A stretch of DNA of 39,465 nucleotides. Origin: Alphaproteobacteria bacterium MarineAlpha9_Bin6 (lineage in GTDB: Bacteria > Pseudomonadota > Alphaproteobacteria > UBA7887). The notes under the pieces were generated by a model. It searched no databases. It was given only the letters and a program-made list of their open reading frames with translations, and was not told the DNA's origin. Position 1 is the stretch's first letter; the number at the start of each line of letters is the position of its first letter. Position numbers and translations under genes: made by a program. The stretch spans positions 1 to 39,465 of the forward strand of contig PTKE01000012.1 of NCBI GenBank assembly GCA_002937585.1, given 5' to 3'. This document shows positions 7,816 through 16,522 of this stretch, one piece after another.

Positions 7816-9792
7816 ATGATTCAGAAATTAGAAACTTCAGGTTCAACAACGTTGGACACGTTTCCAAAACTTTTGGACGATTTGGTACGCCACCTTGGAG
7901 ACAGTGTAGCGATCCGGGAAAAAAATTTCGGTATTTGGCAGTCATGGACTTGGCGTGAATATATGGAAGAGGCCCGTGCCATGGCGAATAACCTCGCGAA
8001 GTGCGGTTTCAATCGTGGAGATAAGTTGGCAATCATAGGTGATAATCGCCCCGAACTTTATTTTGGAATTATGGCAACTCAAATGTTGGGTGGAGTTCCG
8101 GTGCCCATCTATCAAGACTCGATTGCTGATGAGATGGTGTACATCCTCGAACATGCAGAAATCAGCTTTGCCATCGTCGAAGATCAGGAGCAGGTCGATA
8201 AGCTGCTATCTATCCGCGACAAATTGCCTAATCTCGATTTTGTCATTTATGAGGACGACCGAGGTTTGCGAAATTACGAAGAGCATGGCCTAATGTCTTA
8301 CGCTGCGGCACGAGAGCAGGGATTTTCGTTTGCCGCAGAAAATCCAAAATTCGTTGACGAACAGATCCAGAAGACTCAGGGAACCGATCTGGCAGTTATG
8401 CTCTACACCTCGGGCACAACGGGTAAGCCCAAGGGCGTCATGCTGAGTTATGACAACGTAATTACTACGTCCCGGAGTGGCATTGCACACGATAAGTTAA
8501 CGGTGAATGAGAGTTTGGTTGCCTATATGCCGATGGCTTGGATTGGCGATCATTTATTTTCTTATGGCGAAAGTCTTTGCATCGGTTTTACCGTAAACTG
8601 CCCGGAAAGCGCGGATACAATCCTGCAAGATGTACGAGAGATAGGTCCGACGTGTTTCTTCGCGCCGCCCCGTATCTGGGAGAATATCCTCACCACGGTG
8701 ATGGTCAGGATAGAAGATGCTGCTTGGTTGAAGCGAAAGATGTTTTATTATTTCATGAAGGTAGCGGAGCGTATCGGGCCATCTTTAATGGATGGGAAAC
8801 CAGTTTCTCTCCCAGATCGTTTACTATACGGGCTGGGCAGGTTCCTTGTTTATGGTCCACTCAGGGATAACCTGGGTTTCTCAAAAATGCGGGTGGCTTA
8901 CACGGCGGGTGAGGCAATTGGCCCGGAAATTTTTACCTTCTACCGATCGATTGGTGTGAACATCAAACAGCTATATGGAATGACAGAAGCCACTGCTCTT
9001 GTAGTGGGGCAGGCTGATGGTGAGGTTTACCCCGATTCGGTGGGGGTTCCTTATCCTGGTGTCGAACTGCGGATAGGTGACAATGGGGAAGTAATGTTCC
9101 GCAGTCCCGGTGTATTTCAGGGCTATTACAAAAACCCAGAGGCAACTGAGGAGACGAAAACTGCTGACGGTTGGATTAAATCAGGGGATGCTGGGTTAAT
9201 CGACGCTGATGGTCAGCTGCGGATAATTGACCGCGCAAAGGATGTCGGGAAGCTAAACGATGGCACAATGTTTGCTCCAAAGTACATAGAGAACAAGCTC
9301 AAGTTTAGCCCTTACGTGCGCGAGGCCGTGACGCATGGAAATGGCCGTGACATGGTGGCTGCTTTCATCAACATCGATCTTGAGGCTGTTGGTAACTGGG
9401 CCGAACGTAGAGGGATTACCTACACTAGCTACACGGATCTTGCGGCACGGCCAGAAGTCTATGACCTTGTGAATCGTGATATCGAGCGTGTTAATAACAG
9501 TCTCGCCGAAGATCCTCAATTGCGTGGGTCGCAGATTCAAAGGTTCCTGATTCTGCACAAAGAACTTGACCCAGATGACAACGAGCTTACACGGACGCGC
9601 AAAGTACGACGGGGGTTTGTTGCGGAAAAATATGCTGACTTAATTGACGCACTGTACAGTGATCGTGACAGGGTCTTCATCGATGCGCAGGTCACATTTG
9701 AGGACGGGCGCTCTGGCTCGATAAAGGCGGAACTTGCAATTCAAGATGTTTCGGTGGTTACACCAAATGTTAGTCAAGCTCAGGCGGCATGA
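7816..9792 (+). CDS. AMP-binding acyl-CoA synthetase (long-chain fatty acid-CoA ligase family)
   Basis: This ANL-superfamily enzyme should activate a carboxylic acid with ATP to an acyl-adenylate and then an acyl-CoA. Visible signatures are the nucleotide loop MLYTSGTTGKPKGVMLSYDN, the A5-like motif LYGMTEAT, GWIKSGDAG with the ribose-binding Asp, and RIIDRAKD preceding the hinge. From ATG 7816 the protein is 658 residues, in the range of long-chain acyl-CoA synthetases; a TTG at 7732 would add 28 unconserved residues. It ends four bases before livG. Across alphaproteobacteria this gene class heads branched-chain-type transporter operons, implying that the imported substrate is an acid needing CoA activation (inference). 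Chain length or ring specificity cannot be read from sequence. Confidence 0.88.
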   Translation: MIQKLETSGSTTLDTFPKLLDDLVRHLGDSVAIREKNFGIWQSWTWREYMEEARAMANNLAKCGFNRGDKLAIIGDNRPELYFGIMATQMLGGVPVPIYQDSIADEMVYILEHAEISFAIVEDQEQVDKLLSIRDKLPNLDFVIYEDDRGLRNYEEHGLMSYAAAREQGFSFAAENPKFVDEQIQKTQGTDLAVMLYTSGTTGKPKGVMLSYDNVITTSRSGIAHDKLTVNESLVAYMPMAWIGDHLFSYGESLCIGFTVNCPESADTILQDVREIGPTCFFAPPRIWENILTTVMVRIEDAAWLKRKMFYYFMKVAERIGPSLMDGKPVSLPDRLLYGLGRFLVYGPLRDNLGFSKMRVAYTAGEAIGPEIFTFYRSIGVNIKQLYGMTEATALVVGQADGEVYPDSVGVPYPGVELRIGDNGEVMFRSPGVFQGYYKNPEATEETKTADGWIKSGDAGLIDADGQLRIIDRAKDVGKLNDGTMFAPKYIENKLKFSPYVREAVTHGNGRDMVAAFINIDLEAVGNWAERRGITYTSYTDLAARPEVYDLVNRDIERVNNSLAEDPQLRGSQIQRFLILHKELDPDDNELTRTRKVRRGFVAEKYADLIDALYSDRDRVFIDAQVTFEDGRSGSIKAELAIQDVSVVTPNVSQAQAA

Positions 9793-9796
9793 CCAA

Positions 9797-10591
9797 ATGG
9801 TGACTGATCACAAACAAATTGGTGAGGCATTGCTGCAGGTCAACAACGTTTCGCTCAGTTTCGGTGCGGTTCAGGCATTGAGTGACGTTAGTTTTGAAGT
9901 TCGAGAACACGAAATTCTCGCTATTATCGGCCCTAACGGCGCTGGTAAATCGTCGATGCTAAACGTAATCAACGGCTTCTACACTGCGAATGAAGGTAGC
10001 ATTGTCTATAAGGGAATAAGCCGAGCAAAGATGGAGCCGGCCGACGTTGCCCGTAACGGTGTTTCTAGGACCTTCCAAAATATTGCGCTCTTCCGGGGAA
10101 TGACGACGCTCGACAACATCATGACGGGTCGTAATACCAAGATGCATCGAAACTTTATCTGGCAGGCGATCTATATTGGGCCGGCGCGTAATGAAGAGTT
10201 GGAGCATCGCCGAAAGGCGGAGGAGATTATCGACTTTCTTGAAATTCAGGCGATCCGAAAGACGCCGGTTGGGCGCCTCCCGTATGGTTTGCAAAAGCGC
10301 GTGGAGTTGGGCCGTGCCCTGGCCGCTGAACCGGAACTCCTGTTATTGGACGAGCCGATGGCTGGCATGAATACCGAGGAAAAAGAGGATATGTGCCGAT
10401 TTATCCTTGATGTGAATGAAGAATTTGGCACGACGATCGCTCTGATTGAACATGACATGGGCGTGGTTATGGACATCTCTGATCGCGTCGTTGTGCTTGA
10501 TTACGGGAGAAAGATTGCTGACGGGTCGCCAGATGAAGTGCGCGGCAACCAGAGTGTTATTGATGCGTATCTCGGTGTTTCACGTGAATGA
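9797..10591 (+). CDS. livG: branched-chain-type ABC transporter ATP-binding protein LivG
   Basis: A 264-residue ATPase subunit that powers uptake with LivF. It has Walker A GPNGAGKS (45-52), the degenerate signature LPYGLQKRVELGRAL usual in LivG, Walker B LLLLDEP, and an H-loop EHDMGVVMD. The start is ATG 9797, just after the synthetase stop at 9792 and preceded by AGGCGG within the end of that gene, suggesting translational coupling; an upstream in-frame extension overlaps the synthetase and is unlikely. It belongs to the HAAT family, which carries branched-chain amino acids, amides, urea or carboxylic compounds. The synthetase neighbour points to an acid. Confidence 0.92.
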   Translation: MVTDHKQIGEALLQVNNVSLSFGAVQALSDVSFEVREHEILAIIGPNGAGKSSMLNVINGFYTANEGSIVYKGISRAKMEPADVARNGVSRTFQNIALFRGMTTLDNIMTGRNTKMHRNFIWQAIYIGPARNEELEHRRKAEEIIDFLEIQAIRKTPVGRLPYGLQKRVELGRALAAEPELLLLDEPMAGMNTEEKEDMCRFILDVNEEFGTTIALIEHDMGVVMDISDRVVVLDYGRKIADGSPDEVRGNQSVIDAYLGVSRE

Positions 10592-10626
10592 TAGTGGTCT
10601 GATGCTTTAGTGCAGAAATAGAAACT

Positions 10627-11586
10627 ATGGATTTTCTTTATTCGGTTACTGCTGATCCGGTCCTGCAAATTGTCGAGGATCCGGTTTTCTTTCTCCAAAT
10701 CATCCTCGAAGGTCTGATGGCAGGAGTGATGTACTCGCTCGTCGCCCTCGGTTTCTGCCTTATCTACAAGGCGTCGGGCGTGTTCAATTTCGCTCAGGGG
10801 GTCATGATGGTCCTCGCCGTGATGTGTATGGTCACGGTCTATGACGCAGGTTTTGGCATTCTGTTGGCGCTCCTCGTTGCGATGGTATTCATGGTGGGCT
10901 TGTCCTTTGCTATCGAGCGCGTTGTGTTGCGGCCAATGGTGAACCAGCCGCAAATCATTTTGTTCATGGCAACCATAGGGCTTGCATTTTTTCTTGAAGG
11001 TTTTGGGGAATTCATTTTTGGTGGTTCTTCGCAAAAAATCGTCCCGACAGAAGCGTTGCATATTGGTCGAGACGCGCTGTTGATACCGATGTTTGGGAGT
11101 GAGATTCGGTTGCAGCAACTTGATTTAACAGCAGGTGTTTGTGCTGCTTTATTGGTGGCGACCTTGGCACTTTTTTTTCAGAAGACGACCGTTGGGCGTG
11201 CGCTGCGCGCGGTCGCCGACGATCACCAAGCAGCGCTTTCGGTTGGTATTCCACTCCGGTCCATGTGGGTGATCGTTTGGTCTGTGGCCGGGCTCGTTGC
11301 GCTCGTAACAGGTATCATGTGGGGGGCGAGCAGCAGCGTAGATTTCAGTCTTGTTCTGATTGCAATGAAGGCTTTCCCAGTTCTGATACTGGGTGGTTTT
11401 ACCTCTGTTCCAGGGGTGATAGTCGGTGGTCTGATAATTGGGGTAGGGGAAAAAGTTGCTGAACTCTACTGGGGAGATGCCCTTGGAGGATCCATCGAGG
11501 AGTGGTTTGCTTATGTGTTGGCATTGGTCTTCCTTATGTTCCGCCCACAAGGTTTGTTTGGCGAAAAGATCATCGAGCGGGTGTAG
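10627..11586 (+). CDS. livH: branched-chain-type ABC transporter permease LivH
   Basis: A 319-residue inner-membrane permease with several hydrophobic helices and the family landmark VALGFCLIYKASGVFNFAQG near residues 39-58. The C-terminal half carries the conserved segment ALRAVADDHQAALSVGIP, which contacts the ATPase, and a C-terminal FRPQGLFG motif. It forms the translocation pore with LivM. ATG start at 10627, 35 bases after livG; ends three bases before the livM start. Length is slightly above the E. coli LivH value of about 308. Confidence 0.92.
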   Translation: MDFLYSVTADPVLQIVEDPVFFLQIILEGLMAGVMYSLVALGFCLIYKASGVFNFAQGVMMVLAVMCMVTVYDAGFGILLALLVAMVFMVGLSFAIERVVLRPMVNQPQIILFMATIGLAFFLEGFGEFIFGGSSQKIVPTEALHIGRDALLIPMFGSEIRLQQLDLTAGVCAALLVATLALFFQKTTVGRALRAVADDHQAALSVGIPLRSMWVIVWSVAGLVALVTGIMWGASSSVDFSLVLIAMKAFPVLILGGFTSVPGVIVGGLIIGVGEKVAELYWGDALGGSIEEWFAYVLALVFLMFRPQGLFGEKIIERV

Positions 11587-11589
11587 ACG

Positions 11590-12669
11590 GTGATTTATCG
11601 TGAAACAGGCCAATATAAGGCCACATACGGTGCGGATCAGCAGCTCTTTCCGATCGTTCAGGACCGGTACTTTTTTTTCGCCTTTATGGCGTTTTTAGTA
11701 ATTTATCCGGTATTTTTCGGATCGGATTACCTGTTTCAAGTCGTGCTTTATCCGGTCCTGGGTCTGGGCCTTTGTGCTTTAGGTCTAAACATTTTAACTG
11801 GATATTGTGGACAGATTTCACTTGGTACGGGCGGGTTTATGGCAATCGGCGCCTATTCCTTCTTTAAGATCACTACGATCTTCCCCGATTTAAACATCCT
11901 GATCATATTTATTTTTGCTGGTCTTATTTCAGCCCTCTTTGGCATTTTGATTGGCCTGCCAAGTTTACGAATCAAAGGGTTTTATCTAGCAGTTACTACT
12001 CTCGCCGCGCAGTTTTTTGTTGAATGGTGCATTAACCGCAGCGATTGGCTGTCCAATTACAGCCCGTCGCATACGATCGGTGCGCCACCGCGCGAATTGT
12101 TCGGCTTCCTGGTGATGGGACCCGAAGCGCCGGGCTCGGCTAAATACCTTGTGATGCTATTCATCGTCGCTGTGATGACGCTGTTTGCTAGGAATCTGGT
12201 GAGAGGGCGGATTGGCCGCTCCTGGATGGCAATCCGAGATATGGATATCGCCGCTGAATTAATCGGAATTCGACCGCTATTCACTAAGTTATCCGCTTTT
12301 GCCATCGGCTCGTTTTATATTGGCGTCGGTGGCGCTATGCATGTGATGTTTAATCTGGAGAACGTTGATCCGGAGGCGTTCGAAATCTTCTCAACTTCCT
12401 TCCCGATATTATTTATGATTATGATCGGGGGACTAGGTAGCATTCTCGGGGCTTATATGGGAGCAGCGTTCATTGTGCTGCTGCCGGTGCTGCTTCGGAA
12501 CGCGTTCCCGTTCTTGGGAATCGACATTGCTTCCCATGTCATACAGCATATTGAGTTCATGTTATTTGGCGGTTTGATCGTCTTTTTCCTGATCGTCGAA
12601 CCAGCGGGCCTAGCCCGACTATGGCAAATTTTGAAAGAAAAACTTCGTCAGTGGCCATTTCCATACTAA
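11590..12669 (+). CDS. livM: branched-chain-type ABC transporter permease LivM
   Basis: A 359-residue permease with roughly ten hydrophobic segments. Family marks are LGLNILTGYCGQISLGTGGFMAIGAYS in the first half, GLPSLRIKGFYLAVTTLAAQ in the middle (both read across the frame), and the ATPase-contact segment RSWMAIRDMDIAAELIGI near 217-234. The start is GTG 11590, three bases after the livH stop, so the two are very probably co-translated. It pairs with LivH in the membrane. No truncation or frameshift is seen. Confidence 0.92.
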   Translation: MIYRETGQYKATYGADQQLFPIVQDRYFFFAFMAFLVIYPVFFGSDYLFQVVLYPVLGLGLCALGLNILTGYCGQISLGTGGFMAIGAYSFFKITTIFPDLNILIIFIFAGLISALFGILIGLPSLRIKGFYLAVTTLAAQFFVEWCINRSDWLSNYSPSHTIGAPPRELFGFLVMGPEAPGSAKYLVMLFIVAVMTLFARNLVRGRIGRSWMAIRDMDIAAELIGIRPLFTKLSAFAIGSFYIGVGGAMHVMFNLENVDPEAFEIFSTSFPILFMIMIGGLGSILGAYMGAAFIVLLPVLLRNAFPFLGIDIASHVIQHIEFMLFGGLIVFFLIVEPAGLARLWQILKEKLRQWPFPY

Positions 12670-12773
12670 GAGACTCGCAGAGGAGAGTAATTGCGTCACG
12701 TTTCGGGTCAATGGTAAGGTAATAGTTGTTGAAGACAAGTTTCTGCTTAGCTTTTGGATTCAGGGAGGAATAA

Positions 12774-14084
12774 ATGAAGTTCGGCAAATATTTAATCAGC
12801 CTCCTAGCTGCAGTTGCCGTGATCTGTCCGCTTTCGACCACAGCGGTTGCTGAGGATGGCTTATATATCCCGATGTTCACGTACCGCACGGGGCCTTTTG
12901 CTCCAGGCGGTTCGAAGATTGCCAACGGCCTTACCGCGTATTTCGAAATGATCAGCAAGCGCGATGGCGGGATCGAAGGTCAGAAAATCATCTGGGAGGA
13001 ATGTGAGTTTGGCTACAAGACTGACCGTGGTGTTGAGTGTTACGAGCGGTTGAAAGGAAAAGGTAGCCTGATTTCCAATCCCTTTAGCACGGGCCTGACC
13101 TACAAGCTGATTCCAAAGGCCCCGGTGGATAAAATTCCGATCCTCTCCATGGGTTATGGCATGAGCGGTGCGGCGGATGGACGTTGGTTCCCGTGGGTCT
13201 TCAACTTCCCGACAAGCTATTGGTCGCAAGCTTCCGCCTTTATCCGCTATGTGGGTACCGAAATGGGCGGCATGGACAATTTGAAGGGCAAGAAGATCGG
13301 GCTGATTTTCCTCGAATCAGGTTATGGCCGCGAGCCAATCAAGTTGTTCGAGACTTTGGGCGAGAGATTTGGCTACGAGTTCAAGCACTGGGCAATCCCG
13401 GCGAAGCAGATGGCGGACCAGCGGAGCCAATGGCGCAAGATCGTGCGTTGGAACCCAGATTATATGTTCATGTGGGGTTGGGGTGTGATGAATCCCACAG
13501 CGGTCTCGCGTGCGGGCGAGTTTGGTTATCCGATGGACCGTTTTATCGGTGTTTGGTGGTCAGGTGATGAACTCGATACCAAACCGGCGGGTATCAAAGC
13601 GAAGGGTTACCGTGCAGGTACGTTCCATGCGCCGGGTGCCTTCGCGGAGGTCCACAAGGACATTCTGAAATTCACCTATGACAACGATATGGCGTTGGCC
13701 AAGGAGCACAACTACGGCGACGTGCTGTGGTCACGTGGTGTCTTCAACGCAATGCTGATAGCCGAGGGCCTTCGCAATGCTATCTTGGAGTTCGGTAGTA
13801 ATATTACCGGCGAGGAGATGCGTTGGGGACTTGAGCATATCGACATGACGGACGAGCGCTTGGAAGAACTCGGTGCGACGGGTTTTGGTAGGCCCTTTAA
13901 GGTGACCTGCTCAGATCACGAGGGCAATGGTCCGGTGTTGTTTCAGGAGTGGGATGGTGAGAAGTGGGTTATCGTCAGTGATTGGGTCGAGCCAATGCGT
14001 GAAATTGTTCGTCCAATGCTGGAAGAGGCAGCTGCCACCGAAGCCGCGAAGTGGAACTACACGATGCGAGACGACTGTACATAA
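12774..14084 (+). CDS. livK: branched-chain-type ABC transporter substrate-binding protein (LivK-like)
   Basis: A 436-residue periplasmic binding protein of the type I fold (Peripla_BP_6). A Sec signal peptide is clear: Lys near the N-terminus, hydrophobic core LISLLAAVAVICPL, and an AxA-type cleavage after TTAVA, so the mature form begins near EDGLYIPM. The mature protein opens with a ligand-binding segment (FTYRTGPFAPGGSKIANG). A strong Shine-Dalgarno AGGGAGG lies eight to nine bases before ATG 12774, consistent with high expression. It has more aromatic residues (repeated Trp) than amino-acid LivK proteins, which would fit a hydrophobic ligand, but this is inference. A terminator-like hairpin follows. 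Confidence 0.9.
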   Translation: MKFGKYLISLLAAVAVICPLSTTAVAEDGLYIPMFTYRTGPFAPGGSKIANGLTAYFEMISKRDGGIEGQKIIWEECEFGYKTDRGVECYERLKGKGSLISNPFSTGLTYKLIPKAPVDKIPILSMGYGMSGAADGRWFPWVFNFPTSYWSQASAFIRYVGTEMGGMDNLKGKKIGLIFLESGYGREPIKLFETLGERFGYEFKHWAIPAKQMADQRSQWRKIVRWNPDYMFMWGWGVMNPTAVSRAGEFGYPMDRFIGVWWSGDELDTKPAGIKAKGYRAGTFHAPGAFAEVHKDILKFTYDNDMALAKEHNYGDVLWSRGVFNAMLIAEGLRNAILEFGSNITGEEMRWGLEHIDMTDERLEELGATGFGRPFKVTCSDHEGNGPVLFQEWDGEKWVIVSDWVEPMREIVRPMLEEAAATEAAKWNYTMRDDCT

Positions 14085-14121
14085 GAACGTGCTGCAATAT
14101 TGACTGGACATAGACCGATTC

Positions 14122-14158
14122 CCGAGGAGGGCGTGATGCTCTCCTCGGAGTTATTTTG
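14122..14158 (+). terminator. strong hairpin between livK and livF (terminator or attenuator)
   Basis: Bases 14122-14132 (CCGAGGAGGGC) pair with 14138-14148 (GCTCTCCTCGG), giving an 11-bp stem with one G-T pair and a 5-base loop, followed by AGTTATTTT. It sits 37 bases after the livK stop and 60 bases before the livF start. It probably ends part of the transcription, raising binding-protein mRNA over livF, and may also protect the livK 3' end. Confidence 0.75.
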
Positions 14159-14217
14159 AGACTATCGATTTTTGTGTGGAAGCCCGTAGCATTTTAACTT
14201 CAAGGAATTATGGAAAA

Positions 14218-15033
14218 ATGGCTGCGAATGGTGGTGCTCTTCTCAAAGTAAAAAACGTCGAAGTCATTTACGACCACGTCATTTTGGTTTTAAAAGGCGT
14301 TTCTTTTGATGTACCAGAGGGCGGGATTGTTGCTTTGTTGGGGGCTAACGGGGCAGGCAAAACAACGACGCTAAAGGCGATCTCAAATTTGCTACGCTCG
14401 GAACGCGGCGATGTCACAAAGGGCTCTATCGAATATCTTGGTGAACGGGTCGACCAACTATCATCGAATGATCTGGTTAAGAAAGGCGTCATCCAAGTTA
14501 TGGAGGGCCGGCACTGTTTCGAACATTTGACGGTCGAGGAAAACCTTTTGACTGGGGCTTATACTCGCCGTGACGGTCGTGCAGAGATCTATAAGGACCT
14601 GGAACTGGTATACGACTACTTTCCGCTCTTAAAAGATCGTCGGCGCTCCCAAGCCGGCTATACGTCGGGCGGCGAACAGCAAATGACAGCCCTTGGGCGG
14701 GCTCTTATGGCGCGCCCGAAAATGATTTTGTTGGACGAGCCCTCGCTAGGTTTGGCGCCGCAACTCGTTGAAGAAATTTTCGATATCGTTCGACGGCTCA
14801 ACGAGGATGAAGGAGTAACTTTTTTGCTTGCCGAGCAGAACACGAATATGGCGCTCAAATACGCTGATTACGGATATATTTTAGAAAATGGTCGTATCGT
14901 AATGGATGGTGAAGCTGCAACTCTACGTGAGAATGAGGACGTGAAAGAATTTTACCTTGGACTTTCAAGCGGCAAACGGAAAAGTTATCGCGACGTTAAA
15001 CATTATAGACGCCGCAAAAGGTGGTTAGCATAA
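14218..15033 (+). CDS. livF: branched-chain-type ABC transporter ATP-binding protein LivF
   Basis: The second ATPase of the transporter, 271 residues. Walker A GANGAGKT is at 42-49, the ABC signature is SGGEQQM, Walker B is ILLDEPSLGLAP, and the H-loop region is LAEQNTNMAL, where the usual His is Asn as is common in LivF. The start chosen is ATG 14218, preceded by AAGGAA about ten bases away; a non-ATG start 14 codons upstream at 14176 is less likely. The C-terminus is unusually basic (KRKSYRDVKHYRRRKRWLA), beyond the usual end at about 235-245 residues. It is last in the operon and separated from livK by the hairpin. Confidence 0.92.
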   Translation: MAANGGALLKVKNVEVIYDHVILVLKGVSFDVPEGGIVALLGANGAGKTTTLKAISNLLRSERGDVTKGSIEYLGERVDQLSSNDLVKKGVIQVMEGRHCFEHLTVEENLLTGAYTRRDGRAEIYKDLELVYDYFPLLKDRRRSQAGYTSGGEQQMTALGRALMARPKMILLDEPSLGLAPQLVEEIFDIVRRLNEDEGVTFLLAEQNTNMALKYADYGYILENGRIVMDGEAATLRENEDVKEFYLGLSSGKRKSYRDVKHYRRRKRWLA

Positions 15034-15327
15034 AGTCGCTACGTTACCAGTGTGCATTATTTTACGTTACCATTGCGCTTCATTATTTGTATCTGTTCTA
15101 GCGTAATTTCTTCCCGATTAGGGAAACGGACGGACTAAGTCTGGTTTTTGGCAGTACGGGCCTTGTTAAAATAATTCTTTTTCGCAATTGCACGTTTGGC
15201 TAAGTTGTATAACAATACGACGTCGCTAGAGAAAATGTGACGTGTTTTTGATTTGATGGGTCGCGTGGACTTTTGCGACGAGAACTAGAATCATTTAACA
15301 ATAGCGATCTATAGAGGTTTCGTTAGC
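15034..15327. promoter_or_regulatory. intergenic region upstream of the H1-tailed MarR gene
   Basis: This 294-base region after livF contains two copies of ACGTTACCA starting at 15041 and 15064 (23 bases apart), each followed by TG-rich and CATTAT-like bases, and a small palindrome TTGT-ATA-ACAA near 15205. AGAGG at 15313-15317 is the ribosome binding site of the next gene. The repeats could be regulator sites, but evidence is thin. No terminator for livF is clear. Confidence 0.3.
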
Positions 15328-16104
15328 ATGGCACCAACGAAAACAAAGAAGAAAACGAGTAAGCGGAAGACCGCTGCTCGAAAGACGATCCGGAAGACTG
15401 CACGCAAGACGACGGTTCGGAAGACTGCACGCAAGACGACGGCCCCGAAGACTGCACGCAAGAAGACTGCAAGCAAGAAGACTGCACGCAAGACGACGGT
15501 TCGGAAGACTGCACGCAAGAAGACTGCACGCAAGAAGACTGCAAGCAAGAAGACCGTTCGGAAGACTGCGCGCCGAACTACCTCTCGTCGGGCTGGCGGC
15601 CGCAAAACTAAGGCAAGGGCTAAGTCCAAAGCTCGAACGCTTAAGCCCGGTGCCAGGTTGGCGGACCGGGCGCTTGAAACTACGACCCAGCGATTTGCGT
15701 TGGTGTCGCGACTCATTGCTCGAGCTTTTGCCCAACGGCTGGCCCCAAAAGGCATTGGCTATGGGCAATTTCCTGTGCTGCTTTGCCTCTGGGACGAGGA
15801 CGGCATCACGCAGAAAACTCTAAGCGAAAGGATTCGCATCGAAGCGCCAACCATGGTGCGGACCCTAGATCGGATGGAGCGTGACAATTTGGTGTCACGT
15901 GTTCGAAGCATAACCGATAGACGTCAAATTCATGTGAGATTGACCGAAAAGGGGCGGAGATTGAAAAAAGTGCTGGCTCGGTTGTCAAGCGATGTAGACA
16001 AAACTGCATTGGCTGGATTAGGTCGCGCGGGGCACCAAACCCTACGTGTGTTGCTCGGGCGGTTGATCCAGAATTTGGAGCAAGACATTGCTCTAGATGT
16101 TTGA
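15328..16104 (+). CDS. MarR-family regulator with a histone H1-like Lys/Arg/Thr-Ala N-terminal tail
   Basis: A 258-residue two-part protein. Residues 1 to about 108 are a low-complexity basic tail built from KTARK, KTTVRKTAR and KTASK units, like the tails of histone H1-type bacterial proteins (HctB, AlgP). Residues from about 110 to 258 form a MarR winged-helix domain, with QKTLSERIRIEAPTMVRTLDRMERDNLVSR as helix-turn-helix and recognition helix and RSITDRRQIHVRLTEKG as the wing. The tail should bind DNA non-specifically while the MarR part gives specificity (inference). ATG 15328 has AGAGG ten bases upstream. A terminator follows. It lies between the liv operon and a crotonase, one of which may be its target. 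Confidence 0.85.
   Translation: MAPTKTKKKTSKRKTAARKTIRKTARKTTVRKTARKTTAPKTARKKTASKKTARKTTVRKTARKKTARKKTASKKTVRKTARRTTSRRAGGRKTKARAKSKARTLKPGARLADRALETTTQRFALVSRLIARAFAQRLAPKGIGYGQFPVLLCLWDEDGITQKTLSERIRIEAPTMVRTLDRMERDNLVSRVRSITDRRQIHVRLTEKGRRLKKVLARLSSDVDKTALAGLGRAGHQTLRVLLGRLIQNLEQDIALDV
15394..15573 (+). repeat. in-frame tandem repeat encoding KTARK/KTASK units
   Basis: Within the basic tail (residues 23-82) the 15-base unit AAGACTGCACGCAAG recurs many times, directly abutted or separated by ACGACGGTTCGG-like 12-base spacers, giving 15- and 27-base periods. The near identity at the DNA level, including third positions, indicates recent slippage or unequal exchange, so copy number probably varies between strains. 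Opposite-strand frames are open here only because of the repeat. Confidence 0.85.
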
Positions 16105-16151
16105 GCCAAGCAGTTGTGGCGTATTGTGCGCTGCAAAGATCTGAAAAATGG

Positions 16152-16190
16152 GGCCGTGGTGAAAGATCACCGCGGCCTTGTTTCTTTTTC
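16152..16190 (+). terminator. rho-independent terminator after the H1-tailed MarR gene
   Basis: GGCCGTGGTGA (16152-16162) pairs with TCACCGCGGCC (16167-16177) through an AAGA loop, 11 pairs with one G-T wobble, and is followed by TTGTTTCTTTTTC. It lies 48 bases after the stop codon. Confidence 0.85.
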
Positions 16191-16522
16191 TTGATTACTT
16201 TCTATGTACCCTCAGCTGGCAGCGGTCTGTGTCTTTTGGTGTATGGCGCTAACTACTATGATTTGTTGTTCGTACCGGTGTTACGGTGTGGTTTTAATTC
16301 TCAAGTGCAGGCTTGGTCCGGCCCATAATACGTTCTGTTAGGTTGTTTAGTCGATCGCCAGATCTGTGATTGGGTCAGCTCCGTGCTGAGTGACAGAAAG
16401 TTTATTAAGAACGGAAATGGGCTCTCAAATTCGTTTTTAGGGAAAAGTCACCCTTTCATTGACAGGGGACTTATCAATGCCGACAAATCGGCGTTTCGAT
16501 TACTCAAAGGACTGGACGTATC
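16191..16522 (+). promoter_or_regulatory. intergenic region upstream of the crotonase gene
   Basis: No gene is seen in this stretch. A perfect -35 hexamer TTGACA occurs at 16459-16464; the best -10 at the right distance (ACAAAT at 16483-16488, 18-base spacer) is poor, so the promoter is tentative. AAAGGA near 16506 serves as ribosome binding site of the crotonase. Confidence 0.35.

Noticed and set aside
15295-15768. Open minus-strand frames rich in Ala-Cys-Ser-Leu and Arg-Ala-Val-Phe opposite the MarR tail
   Set aside because: They exist only because the plus-strand repeat lacks stops in those frames; they are pure repeat translations with no start context, and the plus-strand MarR domain is clearly the real gene.
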